Of a DNA stretch of 64,000 nt, positions 17,213 to 26,711 are shown one piece after another. Numbering within the stretch: the first letter of the stretch is position 1; every line of letters begins with the position of its first letter. The position numbers and the translations under genes are program-made. Below the pieces are notes generated by a model, which did not search any database, was not told the origin of the DNA, and was given only the letters and a program-made list of their open reading frames with translations. Location: positions 4,014,001 to 4,078,000 of the forward strand of contig NZ_CP102428.1 in NCBI RefSeq assembly GCF_024652905.1. Reading direction: 5' to 3'. Origin of the DNA: Pseudomonas oryzihabitans. GTDB lineage: Bacteria > Pseudomonadota > Gammaproteobacteria > Pseudomonadales > Pseudomonadaceae.

Positions 17213-18196
17213 ATGATCACCTGCTATCGCCTGTCCGCCGACGAGCTGGTCGCGCAGCCCTTGTCGCCGGGAGACCCGCTGCCCGCGGATCTGCTCTGGG
17301 TCGATCTGCTCGATCCCAGTGAGGCGGAAGAGCGCTATCTGGAGCAGGCACTGGCGATGGACATCCCCACCCGGGAAGAAATCGCCGAGATCGAGGAATC
17401 CTCGCGACTCTATCAGACCGACCAGGCCCTGCACCTGACCACCACCGTGGTCAGCGGCTTCAGCGAGCATCAGCCGCAGGCCTCGGTGGTCAATTTCGTG
17501 CTGACGCCCGAGTGGCTGGTGACGGTGCGCTACGCCGAACTGGCCGCCTTCAAGACCTTTCTCGGCAAGGCCCAGCAGCAGGCGAGCCAGCACTGCCGCA
17601 GCGATGTCATCTTCGCCTCGCTGCTGGACAGCCTGGTGGACCGCGTGGCCGACATTCTCGAATCGGTACAGGCGCATCTCAATCGTCTGGCCAAGGCGGT
17701 GTTTCGCGAACCCCTGGACCCCCATCAGGCCAAGCAGCCGAAGACCGACCTGCAATCCATCGTCAAGCAGCTCGGTCGCAGCAACCAGCTGCTGGCCCAG
17801 CTCAGCGAGAGTTTGCTGGGCATCAATCGCATCGTTTCCTACCTGCGGCGCGCGGGTGCCACCTGGATCTCCGGCACGGCCAAGACCTGGTTCAAGACGC
17901 TGGAACGCGACGTCCGCTCGCTGAGCGATTACCAGGCCAAGATGAACGGCGAGATCGGCTTTCTGCTCGACGCCACCCTGGGCCTGATCAGCGTGGAGCA
18001 GAACAACATCGTCAAGGTGTTCACCATCGCCTCGGTGCTGTTCCTGCCACCGACCCTGGTGGGCACCATCTACGGCATGAACTTCAAGGTCATGCCGGAG
18101 CTGGACTGGCACTTCGGCTATCCGCTGGCGCTGGGCGCCATGGTGGTCTCGGCGTTGATTCCCTATGCCTGGTTCAAGTTTCGCCGCTGGCTGTAG
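17213..18196 (+). CDS. corA: CorA-family divalent cation channel
   Basis: This 327-residue protein has the CorA layout: a soluble N-terminal alpha/beta domain, a long stalk helix and two C-terminal membrane helices (about residues 265-285 and 300-320) separated by the signature loop YGMNFKVMPEL. The GMN tripeptide is the selectivity motif for magnesium or cobalt. The positive C-terminal tail (FKFRRWL) is typical. GGAG precedes the ATG. It forms a pentamer in the inner membrane. Mg2+ uptake is the expected role, though some homologues carry Co2+ or Ni2+. Confidence 0.92.
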   Translation: MITCYRLSADELVAQPLSPGDPLPADLLWVDLLDPSEAEERYLEQALAMDIPTREEIAEIEESSRLYQTDQALHLTTTVVSGFSEHQPQASVVNFVLTPEWLVTVRYAELAAFKTFLGKAQQQASQHCRSDVIFASLLDSLVDRVADILESVQAHLNRLAKAVFREPLDPHQAKQPKTDLQSIVKQLGRSNQLLAQLSESLLGINRIVSYLRRAGATWISGTAKTWFKTLERDVRSLSDYQAKMNGEIGFLLDATLGLISVEQNNIVKVFTIASVLFLPPTLVGTIYGMNFKVMPELDWHFGYPLALGAMVVSALIPYAWFKFRRWL

Positions 18197-18232
18197 CCGG
18201 CGGCATCCATCGCACCTCGAGGAGGCAACACT

Positions 18233-19108
18233 ATGCGTATCGGATTCATTGGCCTGGGTGGCATGGGCCAGGGCATGGCCGCCAATCTGCTCAAGGCCGG
18301 TCATGAGGTCGTGGTCTGGAATCGCTCCCAGGCGCCGGTCCAGGTGCTGGTCGAGCAGGGTGCCCGCGCGGCGGCGACGCCGGCGGAGGCCTTCGACGTG
18401 GAGGTGGTCTTCAGCATCCTGGCCAATGACGCCGCCACCCGCGAGGTGATCCTCGACAGCGGCGCCCTTGAGCAGGCACGGGTCGGGCTGATCCACGTCA
18501 GCATGGCCACCCTGTCGGTGGCCCTGGTGGACGAACTGGTCGCGCGCCATGCCGAGGCCGGCCTGGGCTATGTGGCGGCACCCGTCTTCGGCCGCACCGA
18601 CGTAGCTGCCAGTGGCCAGCTCAACATCGTGGTGGCCGGCGAGCCCGAGGCGATCCAGCGCGTCCAGCCGCTGCTCGACGTGCTGGGACGCAAGACCTGG
18701 CCGGTGGGCGCGGAGCCGCGCCAGGCCAACGTGGTGAAGATCGCCGGCAACTTCATGATCGCCAGCGCCATCGAAACCATGGGCGAGAGTACCGCCCTGG
18801 CCCGCAGCTATGGCGTGGAGCCGGCAGCGCTGCTGGAGATCCTCACCAGCACCCTGTTCGCCGCCCCGGTGTACCAGAACTACGGACGCCTGCTGACCGA
18901 GCGACGATTCTCGCCGGCGGCCTTCAAACTCAGCCTGGGGCTCAAGGACGTTGGCCTGGCCCTGGCGGCCGGGCAGGAGAAGGCGGTGCCGCTACCCTTT
19001 GCCAGCGTCCTAAGGGACAACCTGCTGGAGGCCGTCGCCCAGGGCGAGGGCGATCTGGACTGGATCGCGCTGGGGCAGAGATCGCACAAGAAGGCCGGCC
19101 TCGACTGA
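18233..19108 (+). CDS. NAD(P)-dependent beta-hydroxyacid dehydrogenase
   Basis: This 291-residue protein is a member of the 3-hydroxyisobutyrate/tartronate-semialdehyde reductase family. The N-terminal Rossmann motif is GFIGLGGMGQGMAANL. The second family signature is degraded to 'GYVAAPVFGRTDVAASGQL', and the catalytic lysine lies in 'KIAGNFM'. It starts after a strong GAGGAGG. The TGA stop (19106-19108) is also the left copy of a 3-bp target-site duplication flanking a MITE-like element, so the 3' end of the transcript is part of that element. The substrate is not predictable. Confidence 0.88.
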   Translation: MRIGFIGLGGMGQGMAANLLKAGHEVVVWNRSQAPVQVLVEQGARAAATPAEAFDVEVVFSILANDAATREVILDSGALEQARVGLIHVSMATLSVALVDELVARHAEAGLGYVAAPVFGRTDVAASGQLNIVVAGEPEAIQRVQPLLDVLGRKTWPVGAEPRQANVVKIAGNFMIASAIETMGESTALARSYGVEPAALLEILTSTLFAAPVYQNYGRLLTERRFSPAAFKLSLGLKDVGLALAAGQEKAVPLPFASVLRDNLLEAVAQGEGDLDWIALGQRSHKKAGLD

Positions 19109-19248
19109 GAACCTGTTTACGATCTCCTGGCCGTCGGCCATACGGCGTTAGAAACAGCTTCGGAATGCTCATTTGCAACTTGTAAACTGCGCTTCCTCAG
19201 CTGTTTTTGCCTTGTCTGGCTCTAGTCCAAAAGATCGTAAACAAGTTC
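19109..19248. mobile_element. MITE-like element flanked by TGA duplication
   Basis: The 140-bp element has near-perfect terminal inverted repeats: GAACCTGTTTACGATCT at 19109-19125 and its complement at 19232-19248 (one mismatch). Direct TGA repeats flank it at 19106-19108 and 19249-19251. A second internal inverted pair (19152-19159, AAACAGCT, and 19199-19206) lies inside. It has no coding capacity. Short TIRs, a 3-bp TNA-type duplication and no transposase fit a non-autonomous relative of an IS5-like transposon; the parent transposase is not in the window. Confidence 0.7.
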
Positions 19249-19339
19249 TGAGCGCCTGCTCAAAATCCGCTGCGCGTCGGCCAAGCCGCGTTGGGCGTGG
19301 CTCCCGCTCGCGCGACCTGACCCAGATCCCGCGCCATGG

Positions 19340-20104
19340 CTACTTGCAGGCGGTGCCCAGTGCCGCCAGCGACAGCGGGTAGAACTGCAGGTTGTAGCCC
19401 GAGGTCTTGGCCTGGCTGCAGCGCTTGGTGCTGTAGAGACCGTAGTCGATGATCATCACCGGCTTCTTCTGGGTGCGGAAGTAGCTGTAGGCGTTGCACT
19501 CGGCGTAGTCGTAGCAGCTCTCGTTGAGGGCGAAGTCGAACTTGGTGTAGAGGCTCGGCACCAGGTCCACGGCATTCTTCAGACCCACCAGCAGACTGCG
19601 CCTGTGCGCCTCGTCGGCCAGCCAGTTGAGGAAGTCCAGCTGCTGGGCTTTGGTCAGCTTGAGGCCGTTGGGGTTGGAGTAGCCGTCGACGTTGTCCGGG
19701 TCCACCCCTTGGCAGCCCTTCTGTACCGCCAGGTCCAGGCGCTTGGCCAGCAGCACGCGGACGTCGGCGCGACGGATGTCCAGCCAGCGCTCGCCCGGCC
19801 AGGCGTCCAACGCCTTGCCCAGGGCCGCCTTGGGATAGAGAGCGGCATCGGGCCGCCAGTCTTCCCAGGTGCCAGCGCTGAAATAGCAGATCACCGTCTT
19901 CCCATTGCCCTTCAGATTGGCGATCACCGCCTTGCTGGTGTCATAGAGATCGATGTCATAGAGGGTGCGATTGGGCTTTTGCAGCACGCCGTTCAGCTGG
20001 ACATGCCAGGTGAGCGTCTGTGGCAGCGGCGGCGGCAGGGCGGCCTGGCTGGAAGCCGCGGCGAACATTCCGCAAAGCAGGATGGAGCAGGCTGAAAGGC
20101 GCAT
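19340..20104 (-). CDS. secreted GH114-type endo-alpha-1,4-polygalactosaminidase-family protein
   Basis: This 254-residue protein has a Sec signal peptide (about residues 1-21, ending SSQA) and a TIM-barrel of the GH114 family: 'YDIDLYDTSKAVIANLKGNGKTVICYFSAGTWE', 'GVDPDNVDGY', and 'FALNESCYDY'. GH114 enzymes cleave galactosamine polymers, and a related domain occurs in PelA of the Pel polysaccharide system. The Asp and Glu of these strands are the likely catalytic residues. It stands alone between argH and the MITE-like element, with no pel genes nearby. The Shine-Dalgarno sequence is weak. Activity on an exopolysaccharide is inferred. Confidence 0.85.
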   Translation of the reverse strand: MRLSACSILLCGMFAAASSQAALPPPLPQTLTWHVQLNGVLQKPNRTLYDIDLYDTSKAVIANLKGNGKTVICYFSAGTWEDWRPDAALYPKAALGKALDAWPGERWLDIRRADVRVLLAKRLDLAVQKGCQGVDPDNVDGYSNPNGLKLTKAQQLDFLNWLADEAHRRSLLVGLKNAVDLVPSLYTKFDFALNESCYDYAECNAYSYFRTQKKPVMIIDYGLYSTKRCSQAKTSGYNLQFYPLSLAALGTACK

Positions 20105-20277
20105 GAGACTTGACTCGAACGGCTGGTCAAGTCTCCAGTATCGGCCGCCTGGTCACTGTCCTGAGTGCCGGTGGTCGTACCTATCGACGGCTGGTCGGCG
20201 GCCGCTTAGTGGCCTGCCAAGGCCTTCAGCCAGAGAGCCGTGTCGTAGACGGATTGCAGGTGGGCATAGTGCCGCCA

Positions 20278-20372
20278 AGGCCGTACGGCCTGGCTCTCCG
20301 GCAGGCAGAGCCGTCCGATGGACGGCTGGACGGCTTGCCTGCTCCCGGGCAACCACCGCTGAGAGGCGGTGG
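20278..20372. repeat. cluster of three perfect palindromes after argH
   Basis: The 285-bp gap between argH and the GH114 gene contains AGGCCGTACGGCCT (20278-20291), an 8-bp stem with a 3-nt loop (20309-20316/20320-20327, AGCCGTCC/GGACGGCT) and a 7-bp stem with a 6-nt loop (20353-20359/20366-20372, CCACCGC/GCGGTGG). None is followed by a T run. The last lies 18 bp from the argH stop and may terminate or protect the argH transcript. The rest of the gap has no supported feature. Confidence 0.5.
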
Positions 20373-20389
20373 GGAGCGCAAGACAGCTT

Positions 20390-21784
20390 TCAGCGCTTGG
20401 CCAGCAGCTCGCGGCCGCGCTTCACGGCGGCGCGGACCTGGGCCGGTGCGGTGCCACCGATGTGGTCGCGGGCATTGACCGAGCCTTCCAGGGTCAGGAC
20501 GGCGAAGACGTCCTGCTCGATCTGATCGCTGAAGCGACGCAGTTCGTCCAGGCTCATCTCGGCCAGGTCCTTGCCGGTATCCACACCGTACTTCACCGCA
20601 TGGCCGACGATCTCGTGACAATCGCGGAACGGCAGGCCCTTGCGCACTAGGTAGTCGGCAAGGTCGGTGGCGGTGGAGAAGCCGCGACGCGCTGCCTCGC
20701 GCATGATCTCGCGCTTGGGCTTGATGGCCGGGACCATGTCGGCGAAGGCACGCAGGGAGTCTCGTAGGGTATCGGCGGCGTCGAACAGGGGTTCCTTGTC
20801 TTCCTGGTTGTCCTTGTTGTAGGCCAGCGGCTGCCCCTTCATCAGGGTCAGCAGGCCGGTAAGGGCGCCAAACACCCGGCCAGTCTTGCCGCGGACCAGC
20901 TCGGGGACGTCGGGATTCTTCTTCTGCGGCATGATCGAGGAGCCGGTGCAGAAGCGATCGGGCAGGTCGATGAACTGGAACTGGGCGCTGGTCCAGAGCA
21001 CCAGCTCCTCGGAAAAGCGCGACAGGTGCATCATCGCCAGGGAGGCGGCGGCGCAGAATTCGATGGCGAAGTCGCGATCCGAAACGCCATCCAGGGAGTT
21101 GCCACCGATGGCCTCGAAGCCCAGCAGCTCGCAGGTGACCTGGCGCTGGATGGGGTAGGTGGTGCCGGCCAGGGCCGCGCTGCCCAGGGGCATGCGATTG
21201 ACGCGCTTGCGGCAGTCGACCAGGCGCTCGTGGTCGCGGGAAAGCATCTCGAACCAGGCCAGCAGGTGGTGGCCGAAGGTCACCGGCTGGGCGGTCTGCA
21301 GATGGGTGAAACCGGGCATGATGGTGTCGGCTTCGGTCTCGGCCAGTTGCAGCAGGCCGGCCTGCAGGCGATTCAGCTCGACGAGGATGGCGTCGATCTC
21401 GTCGCGCAGCCAGAGGCGGATGTCGGTGGCCACCTGGTCATTACGGCTGCGGCCGGTGTGCAGCTTCTTGCCGACCACGCCCAGGCGCTCGGTCAGGCGC
21501 GCCTCGATGTTCATGTGCACGTCTTCCAGATCGACGCGCCACTCGAAGGTGCCGGCCTCGATCTCGCTGCGGATCTCGTCCAGCCCCGCGACGATGGCGT
21601 CGCGCTCGGCTTCGCTGAGCACGCCGGCCTGGGTCAGCATGCGCGCATGGGCCTGGCTGCCGAGGATGTCGTGGCGGTAGAGGCGCTTGTCGAAGTCCAC
21701 CGAAGCGGTGAAGCGGGCGACGAAGGCGTCGACGGGTTCGCTGAAGCGTCCGCCCCAGGACTGGTTGGTTTTTTCGCTGCTCAT
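20390..21784 (-). CDS. argH: argininosuccinate lyase
   Basis: This 464-residue enzyme catalyses the last step of arginine synthesis, cleaving argininosuccinate to arginine and fumarate. The superfamily signature is '[15 protein letters not shown]', and the conserved start is '[23 protein letters not shown]'. Catalytic residues of the 'HTGRSRNDQ' and '[10 protein letters not shown]' blocks are present. The gene is divergent from algZ with a 128-bp shared upstream region, as in other pseudomonads. Confidence 0.97.
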   Translation of the reverse strand: MSSEKTNQSWGGRFSEPVDAFVARFTASVDFDKRLYRHDILGSQAHARMLTQAGVLSEAERDAIVAGLDEIRSEIEAGTFEWRVDLEDVHMNIEARLTERLGVVGKKLHTGRSRNDQVATDIRLWLRDEIDAILVELNRLQAGLLQLAETEADTIMPGFTHLQTAQPVTFGHHLLAWFEMLSRDHERLVDCRKRVNRMPLGSAALAGTTYPIQRQVTCELLGFEAIGGNSLDGVSDRDFAIEFCAAASLAMMHLSRFSEELVLWTSAQFQFIDLPDRFCTGSSIMPQKKNPDVPELVRGKTGRVFGALTGLLTLMKGQPLAYNKDNQEDKEPLFDAADTLRDSLRAFADMVPAIKPKREIMREAARRGFSTATDLADYLVRKGLPFRDCHEIVGHAVKYGVDTGKDLAEMSLDELRRFSDQIEQDVFAVLTLEGSVNARDHIGGTAPAQVRAAVKRGRELLAKR

Positions 21785-21912
21785 GGATCGGCCTGCTGCT
21801 GGGCTTGTCGGTGGAAGTGAGAGGGGGCCGATGATAGCAGTCCTGAGCGGGTTCCGGCCCGATTCAACGGAGCCGACTTGCCGACGAGTGGTATCTGACC
21901 CACACTGGCTCC

Positions 21913-22989
21913 ATGATACTCGAACGCCGCAAAACCCCTCGGCCGGTCAAGGTCGACGACTTCTTCGTCCCGGCGCTCTGCGAACCGGAAGCCCTGCTCG
22001 TGCTGGTGGTGCTGGCCGAGCTGCTGGTGCTGGTCCTGGTCCTGGCGGAGCCCTTCACCCTGCAGTTCAACTGGATCCGCCTGGCGCTGGTGTCGCTGTT
22101 CGTGCAATGGATCGTGCTGCTGTCGGCGGCGCTGCTCTGTCGCCTGCGGCCCTGGCTCGCGCGGCATCGCCCGGTGGTGGCTGGCGGCTTCTGCTGCGCC
22201 ATCGTGGTGGCCCTGACCCTGCTCTGCACCCTGGTGGCCGACTGGCTGCAACTGGCCGGCCCGCTGCAGCGGACCGGCGAGGTGCGGCTGTACATGCGCC
22301 ATGCACTGATCGCCCTGATCATGTCCATGCTGCTGCTGCGCTACTTCTGGCTGCAGAGCCAGTGGCGCCGCCAGCAGCAGGCCGAACTGCACGCGCGTAT
22401 CGAGTCCCTGCAGGCGCGCATCCGTCCGCACTTCCTGTTCAACAGTCTGAACAGCATCGCCAGTCTCATCGCCCTGGATGCGGACAAGGCCGAGCGCGCG
22501 GTGCTGGACCTCTCGGCCCTGTTCCGTGCCAGCCTGGCCCAGCCTGGCACCAAGGTGCGCTGGTCCCAGGAGCTGGAGCTGTCGCGCCGCTACCTGGAGA
22601 TCGAACGCCTGCGCCTGGGTGATCGCCTGCAACTGCAGTGGGACGTGGACGGAGTGCCGGCGGATCTGCCGATTCCCCAATTGACTCTGCAGCCGCTGCT
22701 GGAAAACGCCCTGATCTACGGCGTCGCGCCGCGTATCGAAGGCGGTTTGGTAACCATCTTCGCCACCTACCGAGAAGGGGTGTTCGAACTGGTGATCAGT
22801 AACCCCTACGATCCCGAGGTGGAGCAGCAGCCCCGCCCGCCAAAGGGTACTCGTCAAGCTTTGAGCAATATCGAGGCGCGATTAACGGCACTTTTCGGAC
22901 CAGCTGCGAGTCTCAAAATCGAACGCCGCGACCAGCGGCATACAACGTCTCTTCGCTATCCATGCGAGCGACTCATGCGGGAAGCCTGA
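21913..22989 (+). CDS. algZ: sensor histidine kinase AlgZ/FimS
   Basis: This 358-residue inner-membrane kinase of the LytS/YehU type has several N-terminal membrane helices (about residues 30-150) and the phosphoacceptor motif [12 protein letters not shown] with His173. The ATP-binding region includes '[13 protein letters not shown]', the N box. AlgZ partners AlgR to control alginate, type IV pili and virulence genes in P. aeruginosa. The algR ATG lies 4 bp after its stop. The canonical G boxes are hard to find, as is known for AlgZ. Confidence 0.93.
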   Translation: MILERRKTPRPVKVDDFFVPALCEPEALLVLVVLAELLVLVLVLAEPFTLQFNWIRLALVSLFVQWIVLLSAALLCRLRPWLARHRPVVAGGFCCAIVVALTLLCTLVADWLQLAGPLQRTGEVRLYMRHALIALIMSMLLLRYFWLQSQWRRQQQAELHARIESLQARIRPHFLFNSLNSIASLIALDADKAERAVLDLSALFRASLAQPGTKVRWSQELELSRRYLEIERLRLGDRLQLQWDVDGVPADLPIPQLTLQPLLENALIYGVAPRIEGGLVTIFATYREGVFELVISNPYDPEVEQQPRPPKGTRQALSNIEARLTALFGPAASLKIERRDQRHTTSLRYPCERLMREA

Positions 22990-22993
22990 GCTT

Positions 22994-23740
22994 ATGAATG
23001 TCCTGATCGTCGATGACGAACCCTTGGCGCGCGAGCGTCTGGCCCGTCTGGTGGGGCAACTGGACGGTTATACCGCCCTGGAGCCAACAGCCACCAACGG
23101 TGAGGAAGCCCTCGCTTTGGTCGAAAACCTCAAGCCTGACATCGTCCTGCTCGACATCCGCATGCCGGGTCTGGACGGTTTGCAGGTGGCCGCGCGACTT
23201 TGCGAGCGCGAATCGCCGCCCGCGGTGATCTTCGTGACCGCTCACGATGAATACGCGCTTGACGCCTTCCAGGTGAGTGCCGTTGGCTATCTGGTCAAGC
23301 CGGTGCGCCAGGAAGACCTGGCTGCCGCCTTGGGCAAGGCCCAGCGTCCGAACCGGATGCAGCTTGCCGCCCTGACCAAGCCGCCGGCCAGCGGTGGTCC
23401 GGGGCCGCGCAGCCATATCAGCGCCCGGACCCGCAAGGGTATCGAGCTGATTCCGCTGGACGACGTGGTTTACTTCATCGCCGATCACAAATACGTGACC
23501 CTGAGACACTCGGGTGGCGAGGTCCTGCTGGACGAACCGCTCAAGGCCCTGGAAGACGAATTCGGCGAGCGCTTCGTGCGTATCCACCGCAATGCGCTGG
23601 TCTCTCGCGAGCGCATCGAGCGTCTGCAGCGCACCCCTCTGGGCCACTTCCAGCTGTTCCTCAAGGGCATGAACGGCGATGCGCTGACCGTCAGCCGCCG
23701 CCATGTGGCCGGTGTGCGCCGCCTGATGCACAGCATCTGA
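22994..23740 (+). CDS. algR: LytTR-family response regulator AlgR
   Basis: This 248-residue regulator has an N-terminal receiver domain with Asp54 (VLLDIRMPG) as the phosphorylation site and conserved DDE at residues 7-9, and a C-terminal LytTR DNA-binding domain (about 140-245, 'FIADHKYVTLRHSGGEVLL' and 'RIHRNALV'). It acts with AlgZ, encoded immediately upstream, and is followed by hemC, which is the same order as in P. aeruginosa. Confidence 0.96.
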   Translation: MNVLIVDDEPLARERLARLVGQLDGYTALEPTATNGEEALALVENLKPDIVLLDIRMPGLDGLQVAARLCERESPPAVIFVTAHDEYALDAFQVSAVGYLVKPVRQEDLAAALGKAQRPNRMQLAALTKPPASGGPGPRSHISARTRKGIELIPLDDVVYFIADHKYVTLRHSGGEVLLDEPLKALEDEFGERFVRIHRNALVSRERIERLQRTPLGHFQLFLKGMNGDALTVSRRHVAGVRRLMHSI

Positions 23741-23833
23741 CGTCGCTTCCGGGTCGATGACTGGCGCGTAGCGGGGGAGGGGCGCCGGTCGACCTGCTAT
23801 CATGGCCGGCAATCTGACGTGCCGGTAATGCCC

Positions 23834-24772
23834 ATGCTCCGCGAAATCCGTATCGCCACGCGCCAGAGTGCCCTGGCACTGTGGCAAGCCGACTATGTGA
23901 AAGCCCGCCTCGAAGCGGCGCATCCGGGATTGCGGGTGAGCCTGCTGCCCATGACCAGTCGCGGCGACAAGCTGCTCGACGCGCCGCTGGCCAAGATCGG
24001 CGGCAAGGGTCTGTTCGTCAAGGAGCTGGAAAACGCCCTGCTCGACGGCAGCGCCGACATCGCCGTGCACTCCATGAAGGACGTGCCCATGGAATTTCCC
24101 GCGGGCCTTGGGCTATACGCCATCTGCGAGCGGGAAGACCCGCGTGACGCCTTCGTTTCCAATCGCTATGCGCGACTTGCCGATCTGCCCCAGGGCAGCG
24201 TGGTGGGTACCTCCAGCCTGAGACGCCAGGCCCAGTTGCTAGCCCTGCGGCCGGACCTGGAGATCCGCTTCCTGCGCGGTAACGTCAATACCCGCCTGGC
24301 CAAGCTCGACGCCGGCGACTATGACGCCATCATCCTGGCCGCCGCCGGCCTGATCCGCCTGGGCTTCGCCGAGCGCATCCGCGAATCCCTGACCGTCGAA
24401 GACAGCCTGCCCGCGGGTGGCCAGGGTGCCGTGGGCATCGAATGCCGCACCGACGATGCCGAGGTCCATGCCTTGCTCGAACCCCTGCACCATTTCGACA
24501 CCGAGCGCCGAGTCGCTGCGGAACGCGCCCTGAATCGTCGCCTCAACGGCGGTTGCCAGGTGCCCATCGCCTGCTATGCCGTGCAGGAAGGCGAGCTGCT
24601 CTGGTTGCGTGGGCTGGTCGGCCAGCCCGATGGCGGCCTGCTGCTACGCGCCGAAGCCCGTGGTCCCGTCAACGATCCGGCTGGTCTCGGTGTAGCCGTG
24701 GCCGAGGACCTGCTGGCCCAGGGCGCCCAGGGCATTCTCGACGCCGTTTACGGGGCCTCCGGCGCATCATGA
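23834..24772 (+). CDS. hemC: porphobilinogen deaminase (hydroxymethylbilane synthase)
   Basis: This 312-residue enzyme polymerises four porphobilinogens into hydroxymethylbilane in tetrapyrrole synthesis. Cys241, in '[12 protein letters not shown]', carries the dipyrromethane cofactor. Other marks are '[13 protein letters not shown]', 'SRGDKLLD', 'IAVHSMKD' and '[11 protein letters not shown]'. Starts at 23819 (GTG), 23828 (ATG) and 23834 (ATG) are all in frame; the last best matches homologues that begin about three residues before REIRIAT, and none has a clear Shine-Dalgarno sequence. hemD overlaps its stop by 4 bp. Confidence 0.96.
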   Translation: MLREIRIATRQSALALWQADYVKARLEAAHPGLRVSLLPMTSRGDKLLDAPLAKIGGKGLFVKELENALLDGSADIAVHSMKDVPMEFPAGLGLYAICEREDPRDAFVSNRYARLADLPQGSVVGTSSLRRQAQLLALRPDLEIRFLRGNVNTRLAKLDAGDYDAIILAAAGLIRLGFAERIRESLTVEDSLPAGGQGAVGIECRTDDAEVHALLEPLHHFDTERRVAAERALNRRLNGGCQVPIACYAVQEGELLWLRGLVGQPDGGLLLRAEARGPVNDPAGLGVAVAEDLLAQGAQGILDAVYGASGAS

Positions 24773-25527
24773 GCGCCTGGCGACTGCTGCTGACCCGGCC
24801 GGCGGAGGAGAATCCACCCCTGGCCACCGCCCTGGCCGCGGCGGACATCGCCAGTGCCAGTCTGCCGCTGCTGGAACTCCAGCCGCTGGCGGAAACCCCC
24901 GAGCAGCGCACCCTCTGGCTCGATCTGGACCGCTATGCCGCCGTGCTGGTGGTGAGCAAGCCGGCCGCTCGCCTGGGGCTCGCCGCCCTGGACCGCTACT
25001 GGCCGCAACCCCCGTTGCAGGCCTGGTTCGCCGTGGGCGCGGCCACTGCCGCCGTGCTCGAAGACTATGGACTGCAGGTGCATCATCCCCAGCGCGAAGA
25101 CAGCGAAGGCCTGCTGGCGCTGCCGGCCTTGCAGGAAGCCCTGCAGCGCCCGGAACCCGAGGTGCTGCTCCTGCGCGGGGAGGGCGGCCGTGATCTGCTG
25201 GTCGAAACCCTCACCGCCCGCGGCGCGCGCGTCGAGGTACTCGAACTCTATCGCCGCCAGTGCCCGGAGTACCCGCCAGGGCAGGTCCTAGAGACCCTGG
25301 CAGCGGAACGCCTGAATGCCATCATGGTCAGCAGTGGGCAGGGTTTCGCGCATCTGCAGGCCTGTGCGGGTGCGGACTGGCCCGCGGTGCGCCGTTATCC
25401 CCTGCTGGTACCCAGCGCCCGTGTGGCCGAACTGGCTCGCGCCAGCGGCTGCGAACTCATCATCGAGTGCCAGGGCGCCAGCGTCAGCGCCTTGATCACC
25501 GCGCTTGCCCATCACCATCCGGATTGA
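24769..25527 (+). CDS. hemD: uroporphyrinogen-III synthase
   Basis: This 252-residue enzyme cyclises hydroxymethylbilane to uroporphyrinogen III. Sequence conservation in HemD is low; here '[10 protein letters not shown]' at the N-terminus, '[13 protein letters not shown]' in the middle and the C-terminal 'SSGQGFAHL' fit the family. The ATG overlaps the hemC stop (ATGA), and hemX follows 17 bp later. Position in hemC-D-X-Y secures the call. Confidence 0.94.
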   Translation: MSAWRLLLTRPAEENPPLATALAAADIASASLPLLELQPLAETPEQRTLWLDLDRYAAVLVVSKPAARLGLAALDRYWPQPPLQAWFAVGAATAAVLEDYGLQVHHPQREDSEGLLALPALQEALQRPEPEVLLLRGEGGRDLLVETLTARGARVEVLELYRRQCPEYPPGQVLETLAAERLNAIMVSSGQGFAHLQACAGADWPAVRRYPLLVPSARVAELARASGCELIIECQGASVSALITALAHHHPD

Positions 25528-25544
25528 CCCTACAAGGAATTCCC

Positions 25545-26711
25545 GTGAGCGAAACTCAAGCCCCCCGCGCCGACGACGTCTCTCCCGATCCAGTCGTGAC
25601 TCCCGCCTCGCCGCCGCCGCCCCCCCCTCCGGCGGGTGCGCGCCGCAAGGGGTCGGGCAAGGCGTCCGGTCTGGCGCTGCTGGCCCTGCTGGTAGCCGCC
25701 GGTGGCCTGGGTGTCGGTGGCTGGAGCGTCTGGCAACTGCAGCAGGTGCGGCAGGCCGAGCAGGGCCAGGCCGCCCAGGCCGAGGATCTGCGCAGCCAGC
25801 TGCGCCAGCTGGAAATGCGCAACCAGGCCTTGAGTGCCGATCTGGGGCGTCTGCCTTCGGCCAACGAGCTGGAAGAGCGTCGCCGTCAGTTGGGCGCGCT
25901 GCAGGGCGATCAGCAGCACCTCGCCGAGCAGTTCAAGGAGGTGGTCGGCCAGAGTCGCCAGGCCTGGCGCCTGACCGAAGCCGAGCACCTGCTGCGCATG
26001 GCGACTCTGCGCATGGTCGCGCTGCAGGATGTGCCCAGCGCCCAGAATCTGCTGCAGGGCGTCGATGACATCCTCAAGGCGCAAAACGATCCGGCCGCCT
26101 TCAACGCGCGCCAGCAGGTGGCCAATGCCCAGCAGACCCTGCGTCAGTTGCCTGATCTGGATCGTACCGGGCAGTTCGTCCAGTTGGCCTCGTTGCGCAA
26201 CCAGGTACAGAGCCTGGAGCCCCTGCCGCCGCGCTTCTCCACCACGGTGGCCGACCAGCCTGGCGTGGAAAAGGCCGCGGTTCCGCCAAGCAACGCCCTG
26301 CAGCAATGGTGGCAGGATTTCCGCCAGCGCATCTCCAGCTATTTCCGCATCGACTTTTCCGCCGACCAGCCGATCCGTCCGCTGCTGGCCGAGGAGTCCC
26401 TGGCCCAGGTGCGCCTGGCCATGAGCCTGGCACTGGAGCAGGCGCAGTGGGCCGTGCTCAACGGCAATCAGGAGGTCTATCGACTCGCCATCGAGCAGGC
26501 CGAAGACGTCCTCGCCGCCCACTTCAACAACCAGAATCCCGACAGCCGTGCGGTCAAGCTGCGCCTGCAGGAGCTGGCCGAGCGGCCGGTCACCTTCGAA
26601 GCGCCTGACCTGACGCCGGCCTTGACCGCGCTGCAGGCCTACATCGCGCAACGTCAGCAAATCCAGCCGAACAATGCCGCCGCCGGCGCGGCTCAGGAGA
26701 ATCGCCCATGA
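25545..26711 (+). CDS. hemX: HemX-family membrane protein (uroporphyrinogen-III C-methyltransferase-like)
   Basis: This 388-residue protein starts with GTG at 25545, preceded by AAGGAA. It has an N-terminal proline run (seven Pro near residue 22-30), a single membrane helix near 40-62, and a long coiled-coil and helical periplasmic part rich in Gln, Arg and Leu. HemX is annotated as a methyltransferase in many databases but lacks the SAM-binding motifs of SUMT enzymes; its real role is unclear and may be as a partner for heme enzymes. hemY overlaps its stop by 4 bp. Confidence 0.9.
   Translation: MSETQAPRADDVSPDPVVTPASPPPPPPPAGARRKGSGKASGLALLALLVAAGGLGVGGWSVWQLQQVRQAEQGQAAQAEDLRSQLRQLEMRNQALSADLGRLPSANELEERRRQLGALQGDQQHLAEQFKEVVGQSRQAWRLTEAEHLLRMATLRMVALQDVPSAQNLLQGVDDILKAQNDPAAFNARQQVANAQQTLRQLPDLDRTGQFVQLASLRNQVQSLEPLPPRFSTTVADQPGVEKAAVPPSNALQQWWQDFRQRISSYFRIDFSADQPIRPLLAEESLAQVRLAMSLALEQAQWAVLNGNQEVYRLAIEQAEDVLAAHFNNQNPDSRAVKLRLQELAERPVTFEAPDLTPALTALQAYIAQRQQIQPNNAAAGAAQENRP

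Noticed and set aside
20206-20389. About 60 codons open on the minus strand after argH, ending TAA at 20206
   Set aside because: The C-terminal part (RHYAHLQSVYDTALWLKALA) looks protein-like, but there is no ATG, the frame begins only at the argH end, and palindromes run through it. It could be the remnant of a gene; I found no family for it.
25545-26711. Functional uroporphyrinogen-III methyltransferase
   Set aside because: The protein has no SAM-binding motifs of the SUMT family; only the HemX family label carries that name.
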